From JAOBAU01 sp034667465 (GTDB lineage Bacteria; Acidobacteriota; Thermoanaerobaculia; Gp7-AA8): DNA of 64,000 nucleotides. The stretch is from assembly GCA_034667465.1 (NCBI GenBank), contig JAXDJV010000013.1:186001-250000 (forward strand). Direction: 5' to 3'. Numbering within the stretch: the stretch's first letter is position 1; every line of letters begins with the position of its first letter. Both the position numbers and the translations under genes were made by a program. The notes below the pieces were generated by a model. The model had not been told where the DNA came from. It saw nothing but the letters and a program-made list of their open reading frames with translations, and did not search any database. Positions 31,444 through 40,664 of this stretch are shown here, in pieces.

Positions 31444-33246
31444 TCAATCCTCCGCGAGGCGCCGGGCGTGAGCGCTCAACAGATCGCTGCGCGTGATGAT
31501 CCCGACCACGCGCCGCGGCGCATCGCGCTCGACGACGGCGAGCCGCCCGACGTGCTCGCGCACCATGTGATCGGCGGCGTCGCGCAGCGATGAGTCGGGA
31601 AACGCGACGGCCGGCGGACGATGAATCAGCTCACCGATGTGCGTCGACGCGTCGCGCCCGAGCACGTCGCGGCGCGTGATCATGCCGAGGAGATTGTCGT
31701 GGCCGTCGACGACCGGAAATCCCTGATGCGAATTGACGATCGCCGTCACTTCGCCGAGCGTCTGAGTATCGCGGAACACGACGACGTTTCGTGAGCAGGC
31801 GTCGCCGACCGCAATTCGATCGAGATAGTCGGCCGAGTATTCGCTCGGCACGCGCACGCCGCGGCGCGCCAGCTTCTCGGTCATGATCGTGTTTCGCATC
31901 AGCAGCGACGAGACGAGATAGCCGGCGGTACAGCCGGCGAGCAGCGGCAGCAGACCGATCGGCTGCAGCGTCGTCTCGAATGCGAAGACGACCGACGCGA
32001 GCAGCGCTCGCGATGCGCCGGCGAACATCGCCGCCATCCCGACCAGCGCGCAGATCCGCACGTCGACGCCGACCGACGGAAACGCGCGCGCCGCGATTTC
32101 GCCGATCACGACTCCGGCGCCGCCGCCGATCGTGAAGAGTGGCGCCAGAGTTCCGCCCGACGTGCCGCTGCCGAGCGAGATCGACCATGAGATGAATTTG
32201 AAAATGCAGAGGATGAGCACCGCTTTGCCGGCGATGTGTCCCGAGACGAGTCCTTCGATGTTGTCGTAACCGACGCCGAGCGTGTGCGGCGCGAAGATGC
32301 CGACGGCGCCGACGGCGAGACCGCCGAGCGCCGGCCACCACATCCAGTGAATCGGCAGATGCTCGAACAGATCTTCAATCCAGTAGACCGCGCGCGTGAC
32401 GTAAACGGAGAGCCAGCCGACGAGCGCGCCGATCAAGGCGTACATCGCCAGCGCTTCTTCCGTAGGACGCGCGAGCAGCGGCATCGCGAAGATCGGCGCG
32501 GTGCCGGCGTACGCCATCCGCACGGCGGTCGCCGTCACGGCCGCAAGCGCAACAGGAACGAGCGACCGCGGACGAAACTCGAACAGCAGCAATTCGATCG
32601 CGAGCAGCACCGCGGAGACCGGCGAGCCGAACGTCGCCGCCATGCCGGCCGCTGCGCCCGCGGCGAGCAGCGTCTTCCGCTCCTGCGCGCTCATCTTCAA
32701 TACCTGACCAACGAGCGATCCGAGCGCGCCGCCGGTCGCGATGATCGGTCCCTCGGCGCCAAACGGTCCGCCGGTGCCGATCGAGATCGCCGCCGACAAC
32801 GGCTTCAGAAACGTGACGCGCGCCGGGATCCTGCTTTCGTTGAGCAGGACCTGCTCCATCGCTTCCGGGATGCCGTGGCCGCGAATCGCTTTCGAGCCGT
32901 AGCGCGCCATGACGCCGACGATCAATCCGCCGATGACCGGAATGAAGAGGACGAGCCAGCCGAGGTGATTGCCGGCGGGCGAAACGAGCGCGGTCGAGAA
33001 ACGTCCGTAGAACGCGATGTTCGTCACGATGCCGATCAGCGCGACGAGGATTTGCGCGATGAAGCCGGTGACGAACGCGAGGAGCATCGCCCACATGCAG
33101 ATGACGACGACGCGCTTGTCGATGAGCGATCGTTCCACCGGGATGCGCGCCGCTTCGATCGAATCGGCCATCGACGGAGCGATCGGCAGTCCGTCGCTCG
33201 TCGCGCCGCGCTCCACTTCCAGATCAGATGCTTCGTGCTTTTTCAT
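31444..33246 (-). CDS. ClC-family chloride channel/antiporter with C-terminal CBS pair
   Basis: 600 residues. The ClC membrane core (about 40-440) has the selectivity motifs GHGIPE, GPFGAEGPI with the gating Glu in the GxEGP position, and a C-terminal-half GGTLAPLFTIGGGAG. Two CBS domains follow (about 470-590; VVFRDTQTLGEVTAIVNSHQ and FPVVDGHDNLLGMITRRDVL), which usually bind adenine nucleotides. It probably exchanges chloride or another anion with protons. The start overlaps the stop of the upstream marR gene by four bases, so both are on one message. Confidence 0.92.
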   Translation of the reverse strand: MKKHEASDLEVERGATSDGLPIAPSMADSIEAARIPVERSLIDKRVVVICMWAMLLAFVTGFIAQILVALIGIVTNIAFYGRFSTALVSPAGNHLGWLVLFIPVIGGLIVGVMARYGSKAIRGHGIPEAMEQVLLNESRIPARVTFLKPLSAAISIGTGGPFGAEGPIIATGGALGSLVGQVLKMSAQERKTLLAAGAAAGMAATFGSPVSAVLLAIELLLFEFRPRSLVPVALAAVTATAVRMAYAGTAPIFAMPLLARPTEEALAMYALIGALVGWLSVYVTRAVYWIEDLFEHLPIHWMWWPALGGLAVGAVGIFAPHTLGVGYDNIEGLVSGHIAGKAVLILCIFKFISWSISLGSGTSGGTLAPLFTIGGGAGVVIGEIAARAFPSVGVDVRICALVGMAAMFAGASRALLASVVFAFETTLQPIGLLPLLAGCTAGYLVSSLLMRNTIMTEKLARRGVRVPSEYSADYLDRIAVGDACSRNVVVFRDTQTLGEVTAIVNSHQGFPVVDGHDNLLGMITRRDVLGRDASTHIGELIHRPPAVAFPDSSLRDAADHMVREHVGRLAVVERDAPRRVVGIITRSDLLSAHARRLAED

Positions 33247-33710
33247 TTTCCCTTTCGCTCTTCAAAGAACATCGGCGCCGGCGACGTGTCGGAGTCGAGC
33301 GACGCGACGATCTTCTCGAACGTCTTCGCGAACGCCGCCCGCTCGCGCGCCGGCAGCGCTTCGATCGCTTCGATCAGTCGTTCCTGCGCGATCGGCGGCG
33401 CTTTCTGCAGCGCCGCATGTCCGCTGCGCGTGAGCGTCAGCACGAGACGCCGCGCATCTTCCGCATGGCGTTCACGCGCCACGAATCCCGCCTCGGCGAG
33501 CCGGCTGACGACGACGGAGACCGAGCTCTGATCGGTGCGCGTCCGTTCCGCGAGATCGCTGAGTGACTGCTCGGGCGTTCGGCCGAGCTCGGCGAGCACG
33601 AAGAGTTGCGCGGCGGAAAGCCCGGTGTCAGTTTGCGCGGCACGGTCGGCGACGCGGAGGAGTCGCACGAGGCGGCGGATCGATTCAAGGATTCTGCGGC
33701 TGTCGCTCAT
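33243..33710 (-). CDS. MarR-family regulator coupled to the ClC gene
   Basis: 155 residues from ATG 33710 (an upstream open extension runs across the intergenic gap and is rejected). Winged helix-turn-helix: GLSAAQLFVLAELGRTP, SLSDLAERTRTDQSSVSVVV and a DARRLVLTLTRSG wing, flanked by dimerisation helices. It is the first gene of a two-gene unit with the ClC protein and divergent from an exported protein gene 70 bases away, so that gap is its probable operator. The inducer is unknown. Confidence 0.88.
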   Translation of the reverse strand: MSDSRRILESIRRLVRLLRVADRAAQTDTGLSAAQLFVLAELGRTPEQSLSDLAERTRTDQSSVSVVVSRLAEAGFVARERHAEDARRLVLTLTRSGHAALQKAPPIAQERLIEAIEALPARERAAFAKTFEKIVASLDSDTSPAPMFFEERKGK

Positions 33711-33780
33711 TACATGGGAGCCCAACCATTGCGATGGCGGACATCTTCCCGAACCCGCGATCTGAGCCCATACTTCAGTC

Positions 33781-35037
33781 ATGAAACGCGCACTGCTGCT
33801 GATCGTTGCAACGCTGGCGACCTCCGCGTTCGCTGCGGAGCTTTACGTTCCGATGAGCGGTGACGCGGCGCTGCGGATCGTCAATCCGACGGAACGCCGC
33901 GCGAACGTCACCATCGAGTTGCTCGAGACCGCGGCGCTCGCGCCGTCGAAAACGACGCACGCGACTCTCGCGCCGGGCGAAGAGCTCCGCTGGAACGGAT
34001 CGGGATTCGGCGCGGTGCGGATCGTGATGAGCGAGCCGCTCACCGTGAACGGCGGACCGCTGTTCGACGCGCAGAAAGCGTTCGCAGGCGGAACGCTCGA
34101 TGCGCGACAGACATCGATCGGCGTCGTGAACCCGGCAAATGGGGAGGTCGTCGTCGGCATCGAGCTGACCAGCGACGGCAACCTTATCGATCGCGTCTCG
34201 ATCATCGTTCCCGCGCGCGGCATGCGCTTCATTCGGATGGATCGTCTGTTCGATGCGTTCGGCGATCGGCTGACGTTCACGTCGCCGCAGCCGGTCGTGA
34301 TCTTCGGCTATGACGAAGAGCATTCAACCTTCCCCGCCGCGACGACGACGTCACGTCATCGAGTAGTCGCCGTCGCACCGGCGCCGCAACCGCAGCCACA
34401 GCCGCAACCTTCGACGCCGGAGACGATCGTCATCACAGCTTCGAAAGACGCCACGCTTTACGAGACCGGCGACGGCTCGCTCGCGAACAGCATCGGCATT
34501 CACCTCTTCGCCGGCACGACGAACGGTTCGCAGGTTCGCCGCGCGCTGCTGGCGTTCGACGTCGCGTCGAAGATTCCACCCGGCAGCACGATCACGCGCG
34601 CATCGCTGACGATGCATATGACGCGAACGATCGCCGGAACGGAGTCGATACAGCTTCGCCGCGTGCTGGCCGACTGGAGCGAAGGAACGTCGAACGCCGG
34701 CGGTGCGCGTGACGGGATCGGCGCGCAATCGAAGACTTCCGACCCGACGTGGATTCACGCGTCATTCCCGAGCAGAGCCTGGAGTAAAGCGGGCGGCGAT
34801 TTCGACGCGGCGGCCGATTCGACGACGGACGTCAGCGACTTCGGCAACTACACGTGGGGAACGTCGGCGTCGATGGTGGCTCGCGTCCAGTCGTGGGTCG
34901 ATCAGCCGGCAACCAACTTCGGCTGGCTGCTCGTCGGTCCGGAGTCGACGGCCCGGACTGCGAAGATGTTCGACAGCCGTCAGATCGCGGTCGAAGCGAA
35001 TCGCCCGTCGCTGACGGTGGAATTCACCAAACCGTGA
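33781..35037 (+). CDS. Exported DNRLRE-domain protein
   Basis: 418 residues with a signal peptide (MKRALLLIVATLATSAFAAE). Residues ~20-190 form an all-beta domain. A Pro/Gln linker (about 200-212) leads to a DNRLRE-type domain (~215-418): ITASKDATLYETGDGSLAN, then RRALLAFDVASKIPPGSTIT, RASLTMHMT and a SVA-like WVDQPATNFGWLLVG. DNRLRE domains are beta-sandwich modules of surface and secreted proteins. No catalytic residues are evident; substrate binding or a structural exterior role is likely. Confidence 0.8.
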   Translation: MKRALLLIVATLATSAFAAELYVPMSGDAALRIVNPTERRANVTIELLETAALAPSKTTHATLAPGEELRWNGSGFGAVRIVMSEPLTVNGGPLFDAQKAFAGGTLDARQTSIGVVNPANGEVVVGIELTSDGNLIDRVSIIVPARGMRFIRMDRLFDAFGDRLTFTSPQPVVIFGYDEEHSTFPAATTTSRHRVVAVAPAPQPQPQPQPSTPETIVITASKDATLYETGDGSLANSIGIHLFAGTTNGSQVRRALLAFDVASKIPPGSTITRASLTMHMTRTIAGTESIQLRRVLADWSEGTSNAGGARDGIGAQSKTSDPTWIHASFPSRAWSKAGGDFDAAADSTTDVSDFGNYTWGTSASMVARVQSWVDQPATNFGWLLVGPESTARTAKMFDSRQIAVEANRPSLTVEFTKP

Positions 35038-35081
35038 GGGTGCTATCCTGACAATTACTTCCGCAACTGAGGACCATCCAA

Positions 35082-35618
35082 TTGAATGATGACAAACGCA
35101 CGCTCGACGCTTCGAACGAAGCGTTCGACGAGCGCAGCATCGCAAGGAAGTACGGGCTGAAGGAGCTCGTATATCCCGACTCCGAACAGACGAAAACTCT
35201 CTCTCAGTTTCTCGGCAACGCCGTCGAGACCGCGCGCTGCGGCCCCGTGCCGAAAATGGCCGTGATGGTCATGCTCGAGTTTCTGCAGGCGGTGCTCAAC
35301 CGGCAGCACATCACCAAAGGGCCGCGCATGTCGCACGATGAGTTCGACCTGCTGCAGACGCCGTACTACCTCGCGGCGCGCATCGTCAGCAAAATCGTGC
35401 GCGAGCGAAAAGAGATCGCGGAGTCGCGCGGCAAGCTCTATCAGACGACCTACGTCAGCCTGAATCAGTTCATCGAATTGCTGCGCAGCCTCCTCGATCC
35501 CGGCTGTTACTGGCTGCGGATGCGGGAGATTCCGGAAGGGGTCGTGGAAGCGATGTCGGCTCTCCAGGAGTTCGCGCTCGCGTATCCCGAGCTCCGCCGC
35601 AAAGGGCGGGCGCTGTAG
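35082..35618 (+). CDS. Hypothetical protein
   Basis: 178 residues from a TTG start (GAGG upstream; the overlapping ATG is in another frame). It is soluble and mostly helical, with no signal peptide. A central MAVMVMLEFLQAVL segment could be a buried helix, and the second half (LYQTTYVSLNQFIELLRSLL, then CYWLRMREIP) suggests a compact globular domain. I do not recognise the family. It ends 4 bases before a methyltransferase gene, so the two are probably co-expressed. Confidence 0.65.
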   Translation: MNDDKRTLDASNEAFDERSIARKYGLKELVYPDSEQTKTLSQFLGNAVETARCGPVPKMAVMVMLEFLQAVLNRQHITKGPRMSHDEFDLLQTPYYLAARIVSKIVRERKEIAESRGKLYQTTYVSLNQFIELLRSLLDPGCYWLRMREIPEGVVEAMSALQEFALAYPELRRKGRAL

Positions 35619-35622
35619 CCGC

Positions 35623-36222
35623 GTGCCGAAGCATTACGACAAAGCGTATTTCGACCGCTGGTACCGCGGACGCAATCGCGTCAGCACGCGCGCCGAGGTG
35701 CGGCGCAAAGTCGTCCTCGCCGTTTCGATCGCCGAATACTTTCTGCGGCGTCCGATCCGCAACGTGCTCGACGTCGGCTGCGGCGAAGGCGCGTGGCTTC
35801 CGCATCTCCGCGAGCTTCGCCCGCGCGTCGCATACCTCGGGCTCGATCCGAGTGATTACGCCGTGGCGCGTTTCGGAAAAAAGCGCAACATCCGGAAGGC
35901 CGCATTCGGCGAGCTGCCGTCGCTCCGGCTCGACGACTCGTACGATCTGATCATCTGTTCGGATGCCCTGCATTACGTCCCCGACGCCGAAGTTGCGCCG
36001 GGCATTCGCGAGCTCGTTCGTCTTCTCGACGGCGTGGCATTTCTCGAAGTACTGACGAAAGAAGATGAGATCGTCGGCGATCTCGACTCGCTCCTGCGCC
36101 GTCCCGCGGCGTGGTATCGCAAGACGTTCAGAGCCGCCGGACTGATTCCGGTCGGACCGTTCACGTGGTCGGCACCGGAGCTCGATCCGACATTTGCTGA
36201 GCTCGAATCGCCCGCGCGATGA
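35623..36222 (+). CDS. Class I SAM-dependent methyltransferase
   Basis: 199 residues from a GTG start. The Rossmann-like methyltransferase fold is shown by motif I VLDVGCGEGAWLPHL, acidic motif II LGLDPSDYAV, and a motif IV-like LIICSDALHYV. The C-terminal part (WYRKTFRAAGLIPVGPF) resembles the end of small-molecule or lipid methyltransferases. The short N-terminal region starts KHYDKAYFDRWYRGR, as in several generic methyltransferases. Substrate cannot be told. Confidence 0.88.
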   Translation: MPKHYDKAYFDRWYRGRNRVSTRAEVRRKVVLAVSIAEYFLRRPIRNVLDVGCGEGAWLPHLRELRPRVAYLGLDPSDYAVARFGKKRNIRKAAFGELPSLRLDDSYDLIICSDALHYVPDAEVAPGIRELVRLLDGVAFLEVLTKEDEIVGDLDSLLRRPAAWYRKTFRAAGLIPVGPFTWSAPELDPTFAELESPAR

Positions 36223-36280
36223 ACGTCGTCCTGGGTCGAGGGCCGGGCATTCAGGCAGGAATTTCGCACCGCGCCGAACC

Positions 36281-36400
36281 ATGAACGCTCTCGCTCTCAT
36301 CACGCTCAACGGCTGGAATGTCGCAGGATTGACGGCCGCCACCGTCGCCTCATTCGCGGTCGTCTGGGTCTCCATCCGGCTCGAAAAACCGCTGAAGTAA
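36281..36400 (+). CDS. Possible 39-residue single-pass membrane peptide
   Basis: An ATG frame in the gap after the methyltransferase encodes a peptide with one hydrophobic helix (WNVAGLTAATVASFAVVWVS) and a charged end RLEKPLK, the make-up of a small inner-membrane protein. No clear ribosome-binding site is visible. The rest of the 36223-36470 gap shows nothing I can name. Confidence 0.35.
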   Translation: MNALALITLNGWNVAGLTAATVASFAVVWVSIRLEKPLK

Positions 36401-36470
36401 CGAACGGGTTTCGCGTAACTGTCACATTCTCCTGGCGTAATTCTGCCGGGCAGAGGTGTACATTCGCTTC

Positions 36471-37718
36471 ATGTCCGGCAACCGTCGTGCGTTGCAAATC
36501 GTCCTCGCTCTCCTCATCACCATCGGCGCCGCGGCGCTGATCGTCACCTGCACGACGAGCTCGCCGAAGACGCGCACGAGCGTCGTCGCGAAGAAACCGA
36601 TCGTCGCGCCGGCGGAAACTTGTGCCGCGATCGATCCGCTGCCGCCCGCCGAACCGTCGCGAAATGTGCCGACGCTCGCCGAGGCTGCGCAAAGCGCGAT
36701 CGATCGTCGAGTGAAAGCGCTGGCCGGCGAGCTCGCCTCGATGTGGACGCGCAATCCGGAAGAGCTCGTGGCCGTCGTCGATGACGCCGCGAAGAGCGAT
36801 CCGCGCTCGCCGTCCGTGACGCTGCTCCTCGCCATCGCGCACGCGGAAACAAACGGCGAGATCCTCGACGTCTCGGAAGCGGGAGCGGTCGGACTCGCGC
36901 AGGCGACGCCGGTGGCGATTCGGCAGGAAGAGCTCGACGGAAAAATGTTCGTCACCGCCGACTACCTCACCGGCTCGCGCGCCTACATCATGAAGAAGCC
37001 GCTCGGCGACGCCGACACGATCGCGTCGATGCTGCTGACGAAAGACGATCCGAAGCGGCGCGCTCGCGCGAAGCGCCTTCTCGCGTCGGCGTTCGAACTG
37101 CGGCGCGAAGGGGTCGACGAGCTCGCGCTGCTCGATCGATTCGCATCGCCGCGCTTCGCGGCCTCCGTCGATCGCGCCGACGAGCACAATCTGACGCGCC
37201 TTCGCGAATTGAAGAAGCTCCTCGCGCACCGTGACAAACGCGCGCTGCGTCGTTACCGCGACAACGTGCGCGGCGAATACCGCTCACTAAAACAGACGCA
37301 GGTCGTGACGTGGAAGCGCTATCAGGACGACCTCATCGCCGCTCGCGATCGCGCGCTCGAAGAACACTTCGGCCGCAGCGCCGCCGTCGTGAAGAAGGAA
37401 CAGCCATACGAAGCCGGCGAATACCTTGCGTCCGAGCTCGACCTTCGTTTCTCCGCGCGACAGATGGCGGCGTTTCTCGTGCGCCATCTCGAACGGAAAT
37501 CGGAGGAAGCACGACGCCTCTCCGATTCCGATGACGACGATCGCATCGAGGAGATGACCGCCGCGCTTTACAACGGCGGCTCGCACAACGTGAAGCGAAT
37601 GCTCGCGGGACTGATCGCGTCGCTGCCGGAAACGCAGCACTACATGCGCAAAGTGCCGCAGACGCGGCGGCGGCTCGACGCGACGATCGCGCGCGTCGAA
37701 CCGCTCGCGTCGCGCTAA
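36471..37718 (+). CDS. SLT-type lytic transglycosylase-like protein
   Basis: 415 residues from ATG 36471; a GTG five codons upstream is the alternative start. An N-terminal membrane anchor or signal (LQIVLALLITIGAAALIVTC) could also be lipidated at the Cys. The SLT-type domain carries the catalytic Glu about 126 in AIAHAETNG, SEAGAVGLAQATP (the GAxGLxQ motif) and, unusually far downstream, ALYNGGSHNVKRM. A ~200-residue charged helical insert separates these halves. It probably cuts peptidoglycan glycan strands in the periplasm. Confidence 0.75.
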   Translation: MSGNRRALQIVLALLITIGAAALIVTCTTSSPKTRTSVVAKKPIVAPAETCAAIDPLPPAEPSRNVPTLAEAAQSAIDRRVKALAGELASMWTRNPEELVAVVDDAAKSDPRSPSVTLLLAIAHAETNGEILDVSEAGAVGLAQATPVAIRQEELDGKMFVTADYLTGSRAYIMKKPLGDADTIASMLLTKDDPKRRARAKRLLASAFELRREGVDELALLDRFASPRFAASVDRADEHNLTRLRELKKLLAHRDKRALRRYRDNVRGEYRSLKQTQVVTWKRYQDDLIAARDRALEEHFGRSAAVVKKEQPYEAGEYLASELDLRFSARQMAAFLVRHLERKSEEARRLSDSDDDDRIEEMTAALYNGGSHNVKRMLAGLIASLPETQHYMRKVPQTRRRLDATIARVEPLASR

Positions 37719-37763
37719 CGGCACACCAGCCAGGCTGGACGCGACCGGCGTGCGCGGCGGCAA

Positions 37764-38255
37764 TCAGGACCACAACGCTCTGACCCGCCGGGCCAGCACG
37801 TCTTCCGCTCCGCCGTTCTGCCGGAGGAAGACCATCAACACTCGCCGGAACGCGGTCAGGTTCCGTCTGCCGACCTCCGCTTCCAGCTTGCGCTCGAGAC
37901 GCGCGCTCGTCGCCAGAGCGCGGCGCAGGACGTTCTTCCCTTTGTCAGTAAGCTCGAGGCGCACGGCCCGACGGTCGGTGAGATGCGCGGCCCGGCGGAT
38001 AAATCCCTTCCCCTCCATGTCGTCGACCAGCTTGCTCGCGGCCTGTTTCGACACGTCCAACGCTCCTGCGAGTTGCGTAACGGTGAGTGCCTCGGCCGCG
38101 ACGGCACGAATGACAAAGCCGTAGGCCGGCCGCATGTCGCCGAGATCAGCCGCGACCATCGCCTGCAGCAGCCGATCGACCATTCCGACATAAGCAGCCG
38201 TGATCAGAAGGGCCAGATCCGGCTTCGGCGCTCGTCTATCTCGATTGACAGTCAA
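37764..38255 (-). CDS. MarR-family regulator divergent from a cupin gene
   Basis: About 163 residues. The winged helix region is clear: ALTVTQLAGALDVSKQAASK, then VDDMEGKGFIRR and HLTDRRAVRLELTDKG. The start is uncertain. The only in-frame starts after the cupin gene are TTG 38255 (used here, keeps the first dimerisation helix) and ATG 38183; an ATG further up lies inside the cupin gene and is rejected. The TTG start overlaps the palindromic operator described here, consistent with autorepression. Confidence 0.8.
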   Translation of the reverse strand: MTVNRDRRAPKPDLALLITAAYVGMVDRLLQAMVAADLGDMRPAYGFVIRAVAAEALTVTQLAGALDVSKQAASKLVDDMEGKGFIRRAAHLTDRRAVRLELTDKGKNVLRRALATSARLERKLEAEVGRRNLTAFRRVLMVFLRQNGGAEDVLARRVRALWS

Positions 38256-38272
38256 TGTCTGTTGACTATATG
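38245..38272 (+). promoter_or_regulatory. Cupin promoter with MarR-type palindromic operator
   Basis: TTGACA (38245-38250), a 16-base spacer and TATATG (38267-38272) form a sigma-70-like promoter aimed at the cupin gene, whose GGAGG is 13 bases further on. Within the spacer, AGTCAA (38250-38255) and TTGACT (38262-38267) are a perfect 6-6-6 inverted repeat, the usual shape of a MarR-family operator. Binding there would block this promoter and the divergent marR start. Confidence 0.65.
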
Positions 38273-38297
38273 TTTTGGGCTGACTGGAGGTCAAGCG

Positions 38298-38678
38298 ATG
38301 CCCCGTACATTGTTTCGCCACGCCGATGCCCCACGTTTCGAGGTCGAAGGTGTGACCATCACCGGCTACGCATCACCGGCGCGCGGCTGCGCGAGCGTCA
38401 GCACATGGAAGCTGGTGCTGCACCCGGGAGCGAGCAGCCCCGTTCACGAGTTGACAACCGATGAGGCGTTCGTGGCCCTTCGAGGCACAGCCGTCGTCAT
38501 CCTGGACGGCGAGGAATTCTCTTTCTCGCACGGGGATGGCCTGTCAGTGCCGCCGTCCACGCCGTTCCAGATTCGCAATGACGGTGTGGAGACCTTTGAA
38601 GCAGTCGCCTGCATGACAGCCGGCGGAAAGGCGCGCGTCGGCCATGAGACACCGTTCTCACCACCCTGGGCGCTCTGA
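38298..38678 (+). CDS. Small cupin-domain protein
   Basis: 126 residues forming a single cupin beta-barrel: LVLHPGASSPVHELTTDEAF (first cupin motif, with one His and Glu retained) and HGDGLSVPPSTPFQIRNDG (second motif). GGAGG sits seven bases upstream of ATG. Metal-binding residues look reduced compared with full cupin motifs, so it may be a binding or isomerase protein and not a dioxygenase. Divergent from, and probably repressed by, the adjacent MarR. Confidence 0.85.
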   Translation: MPRTLFRHADAPRFEVEGVTITGYASPARGCASVSTWKLVLHPGASSPVHELTTDEAFVALRGTAVVILDGEEFSFSHGDGLSVPPSTPFQIRNDGVETFEAVACMTAGGKARVGHETPFSPPWAL

Positions 38679-38722
38679 ATCTCACCGCTGACAGGCTCCG
38701 CGCGCGCCCTCGCCGGCCCTGT

Positions 38723-40597
38723 CTACTTCTCCACGTCCGCTTCCGGCAGCTGCTGCTCCGGATTGAAGTCCGGCAGGATCGCGGCGGTCGACGGCATTCC
38801 GCGGCGCGGCGGCTGCGGTCCGTCGTAGCGATTCGGTCCCGGCGTTCCCGGACGCATCACCAGCATCGTCAGAAAGAAAACGTTGTAGACCGGAATCCAG
38901 AGACGCCAGTAATCGCGGCCCGGACGATCGATGTCGTGCAGGCGCCGCACGGTGAAGATGCCGGTGAGCACGAGCGACGCGGTGATGATCGCGATGATCG
39001 CGAGAATCGGAGTGGTGATCTGCGCGCGATGGTTCCACACTTCCCACGTGAAGAATGCGCCGATCGCCGCGATGCCGAAGAACGCCAGCGCGAACAGCAC
39101 ACGCCCCTTGCGTCCCGCATACACGATCGCGCGCAGACCGTACGCGGTGTAAACCTCGAGTCCGACCACGAGCCAGACGAAGAACCGCATCCACGAGCTC
39201 GGCGGCAGGTAATACGCGAGTCCGATGCACGACAACGCGCCGAGAATCGGGAAGAGATACGTGCCGCCGGGAACGCGAAACGGCCGCGGGCGATTCGGAT
39301 CCTTGATGCGCAGGATCATGATGCCCATGCAGACGAGGATGAAGGCGAAGAGCGTCCCGATGTTCGTCAGGTCGACCATCTCGTCGAGCGACGTGAACAT
39401 CGCCGTGACGCCGACGCCGATGCCGGTGATGATCGTGGCGACGTGCGGCGTGCCGTACTTCGGATGCACTTTCGCCATCCAGCCGGGCAGCAGTCCGTCG
39501 CGCGACATCGCGAAGAAAATGCGCGGCTGGCCGAGCTGAAAGACGAGCAGCACGGCGGTGTGTGCGACGACCGACCCGAGCGCCACGACGCCGATCATCC
39601 AGTTCGGCATCGAGACGTACTTCATCGCCAGCGTGAGCGGCTCCGCCTGTTCGGTCGACAACGTCTTGACCAGTGCGTGATACGGAATCAGTCCGGTGAA
39701 GACCGCGGCGATGAACGCGTAGATGATCGTGCAGACGATCAGCGATCCAATGATCCCGATCGGCATGTCTCTCGTCGGATTCTTCGCCTCCTCGGCGGTC
39801 GTCGAGACCGCATCGAAACCGATGTACGCGAAGAAGACGATCGCCGCGCCGGCACCGATTCCTTTGAAGCCGTTCGGCGCGAACGGATGCCAGTTCTCGG
39901 GGCGAACGTACTTGAAGCAGACGATGACGAAGAACGCGAGGACGACCAGCTTGATCGCCACCATCACGAAGTTGAAGCTCGCCGATTCGCGGATGCCCCA
40001 GACCAGAACGACCGTGATCGCCGCGACGATCAGCACCGCGAAGAGATTGAAGATGATCGGGAAGCCGAAGATGTGCGGCGCCGATGCGACGACGTTCGGC
40101 ATCTTCCGCACCGCGGTGCCGTAGTCGACCGACAACCAGAGCGGGATTTTGAGCTTGAATCCCGCGAGAAACGTATTGAAGTAGTTCGCCCAGGAGATGG
40201 CGACCGCGACGTTGCCGATCGCGTATTCGATGATGAGATCCCAGCCGATGATCCACGCCACCAGCTCGCCGAGCGTCGCGTATGAATACGTGTACGCGGA
40301 GCCCGAGACCGGCACCATCGAAGCGAACTCGGCGTAGCAGAGAGCCGTGAACGCGCAGACGATCGCGGTCAGCACGAACGAGAGCATCAATGCCGGACCG
40401 GCGCCGGGACGGAGGTGATCGCCGGCCGCCGCGGTACCGATCGTCGCGAAGATGCCGGCGCCGATGATCGCTCCGACACCGAGCGCGACCAGGTTCCACG
40501 GCCCGAGGACCTTCTTCAGTTGATGACCTTCCTGATGCGTCTCCGCAACGAGGTCATCCAGCGATTTCGTGCGCAACAGTTGACTGATGAGTGACAT
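38723..40597 (-). CDS. APC-family amino acid permease (CAT type)
   Basis: 624 residues with about 12-14 membrane helices. The N-terminus has LKKVLGPWNLVALGVGAIIGAG (first APC helix with the GxGxxxGxGIF signature) and CYAEFASMVPVSGSAYTYSY. Helix 6 is AIVFFAYIGFDAVSTTAEEA and is followed by NPTRDMPIG. These match cationic amino acid transporter-type permeases (YfnA/CAT). The C-terminal ~90 residues after the last helices are Pro-rich and probably cytoplasmic. It is likely a proton-coupled amino acid importer; specificity is not visible. Confidence 0.92.
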   Translation of the reverse strand: MSLISQLLRTKSLDDLVAETHQEGHQLKKVLGPWNLVALGVGAIIGAGIFATIGTAAAGDHLRPGAGPALMLSFVLTAIVCAFTALCYAEFASMVPVSGSAYTYSYATLGELVAWIIGWDLIIEYAIGNVAVAISWANYFNTFLAGFKLKIPLWLSVDYGTAVRKMPNVVASAPHIFGFPIIFNLFAVLIVAAITVVLVWGIRESASFNFVMVAIKLVVLAFFVIVCFKYVRPENWHPFAPNGFKGIGAGAAIVFFAYIGFDAVSTTAEEAKNPTRDMPIGIIGSLIVCTIIYAFIAAVFTGLIPYHALVKTLSTEQAEPLTLAMKYVSMPNWMIGVVALGSVVAHTAVLLVFQLGQPRIFFAMSRDGLLPGWMAKVHPKYGTPHVATIITGIGVGVTAMFTSLDEMVDLTNIGTLFAFILVCMGIMILRIKDPNRPRPFRVPGGTYLFPILGALSCIGLAYYLPPSSWMRFFVWLVVGLEVYTAYGLRAIVYAGRKGRVLFALAFFGIAAIGAFFTWEVWNHRAQITTPILAIIAIITASLVLTGIFTVRRLHDIDRPGRDYWRLWIPVYNVFFLTMLVMRPGTPGPNRYDGPQPPRRGMPSTAAILPDFNPEQQLPEADVEK

Positions 40598-40664
40598 GTG
40601 TGGGGCGAATGATAGGGGAATTGCGGCGGCCGCGGCACTGGAACCGCATACAATCCCTGGCCAG

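Noticed and set aside
33711..33782. Longer start for the first MarR
   Set aside because: The extension crosses the divergent intergenic region and adds no MarR sequence.
38256..38321. Upstream ATG start for the MarR at 38321
   Set aside because: It would place the start inside the divergent cupin gene and translate the whole operator.
38682..40499. A 605-residue frame on the same strand as the amino-acid permease
   Set aside because: It is a frame-shifted shadow rich in Arg and His; the true frame has clear membrane helices.
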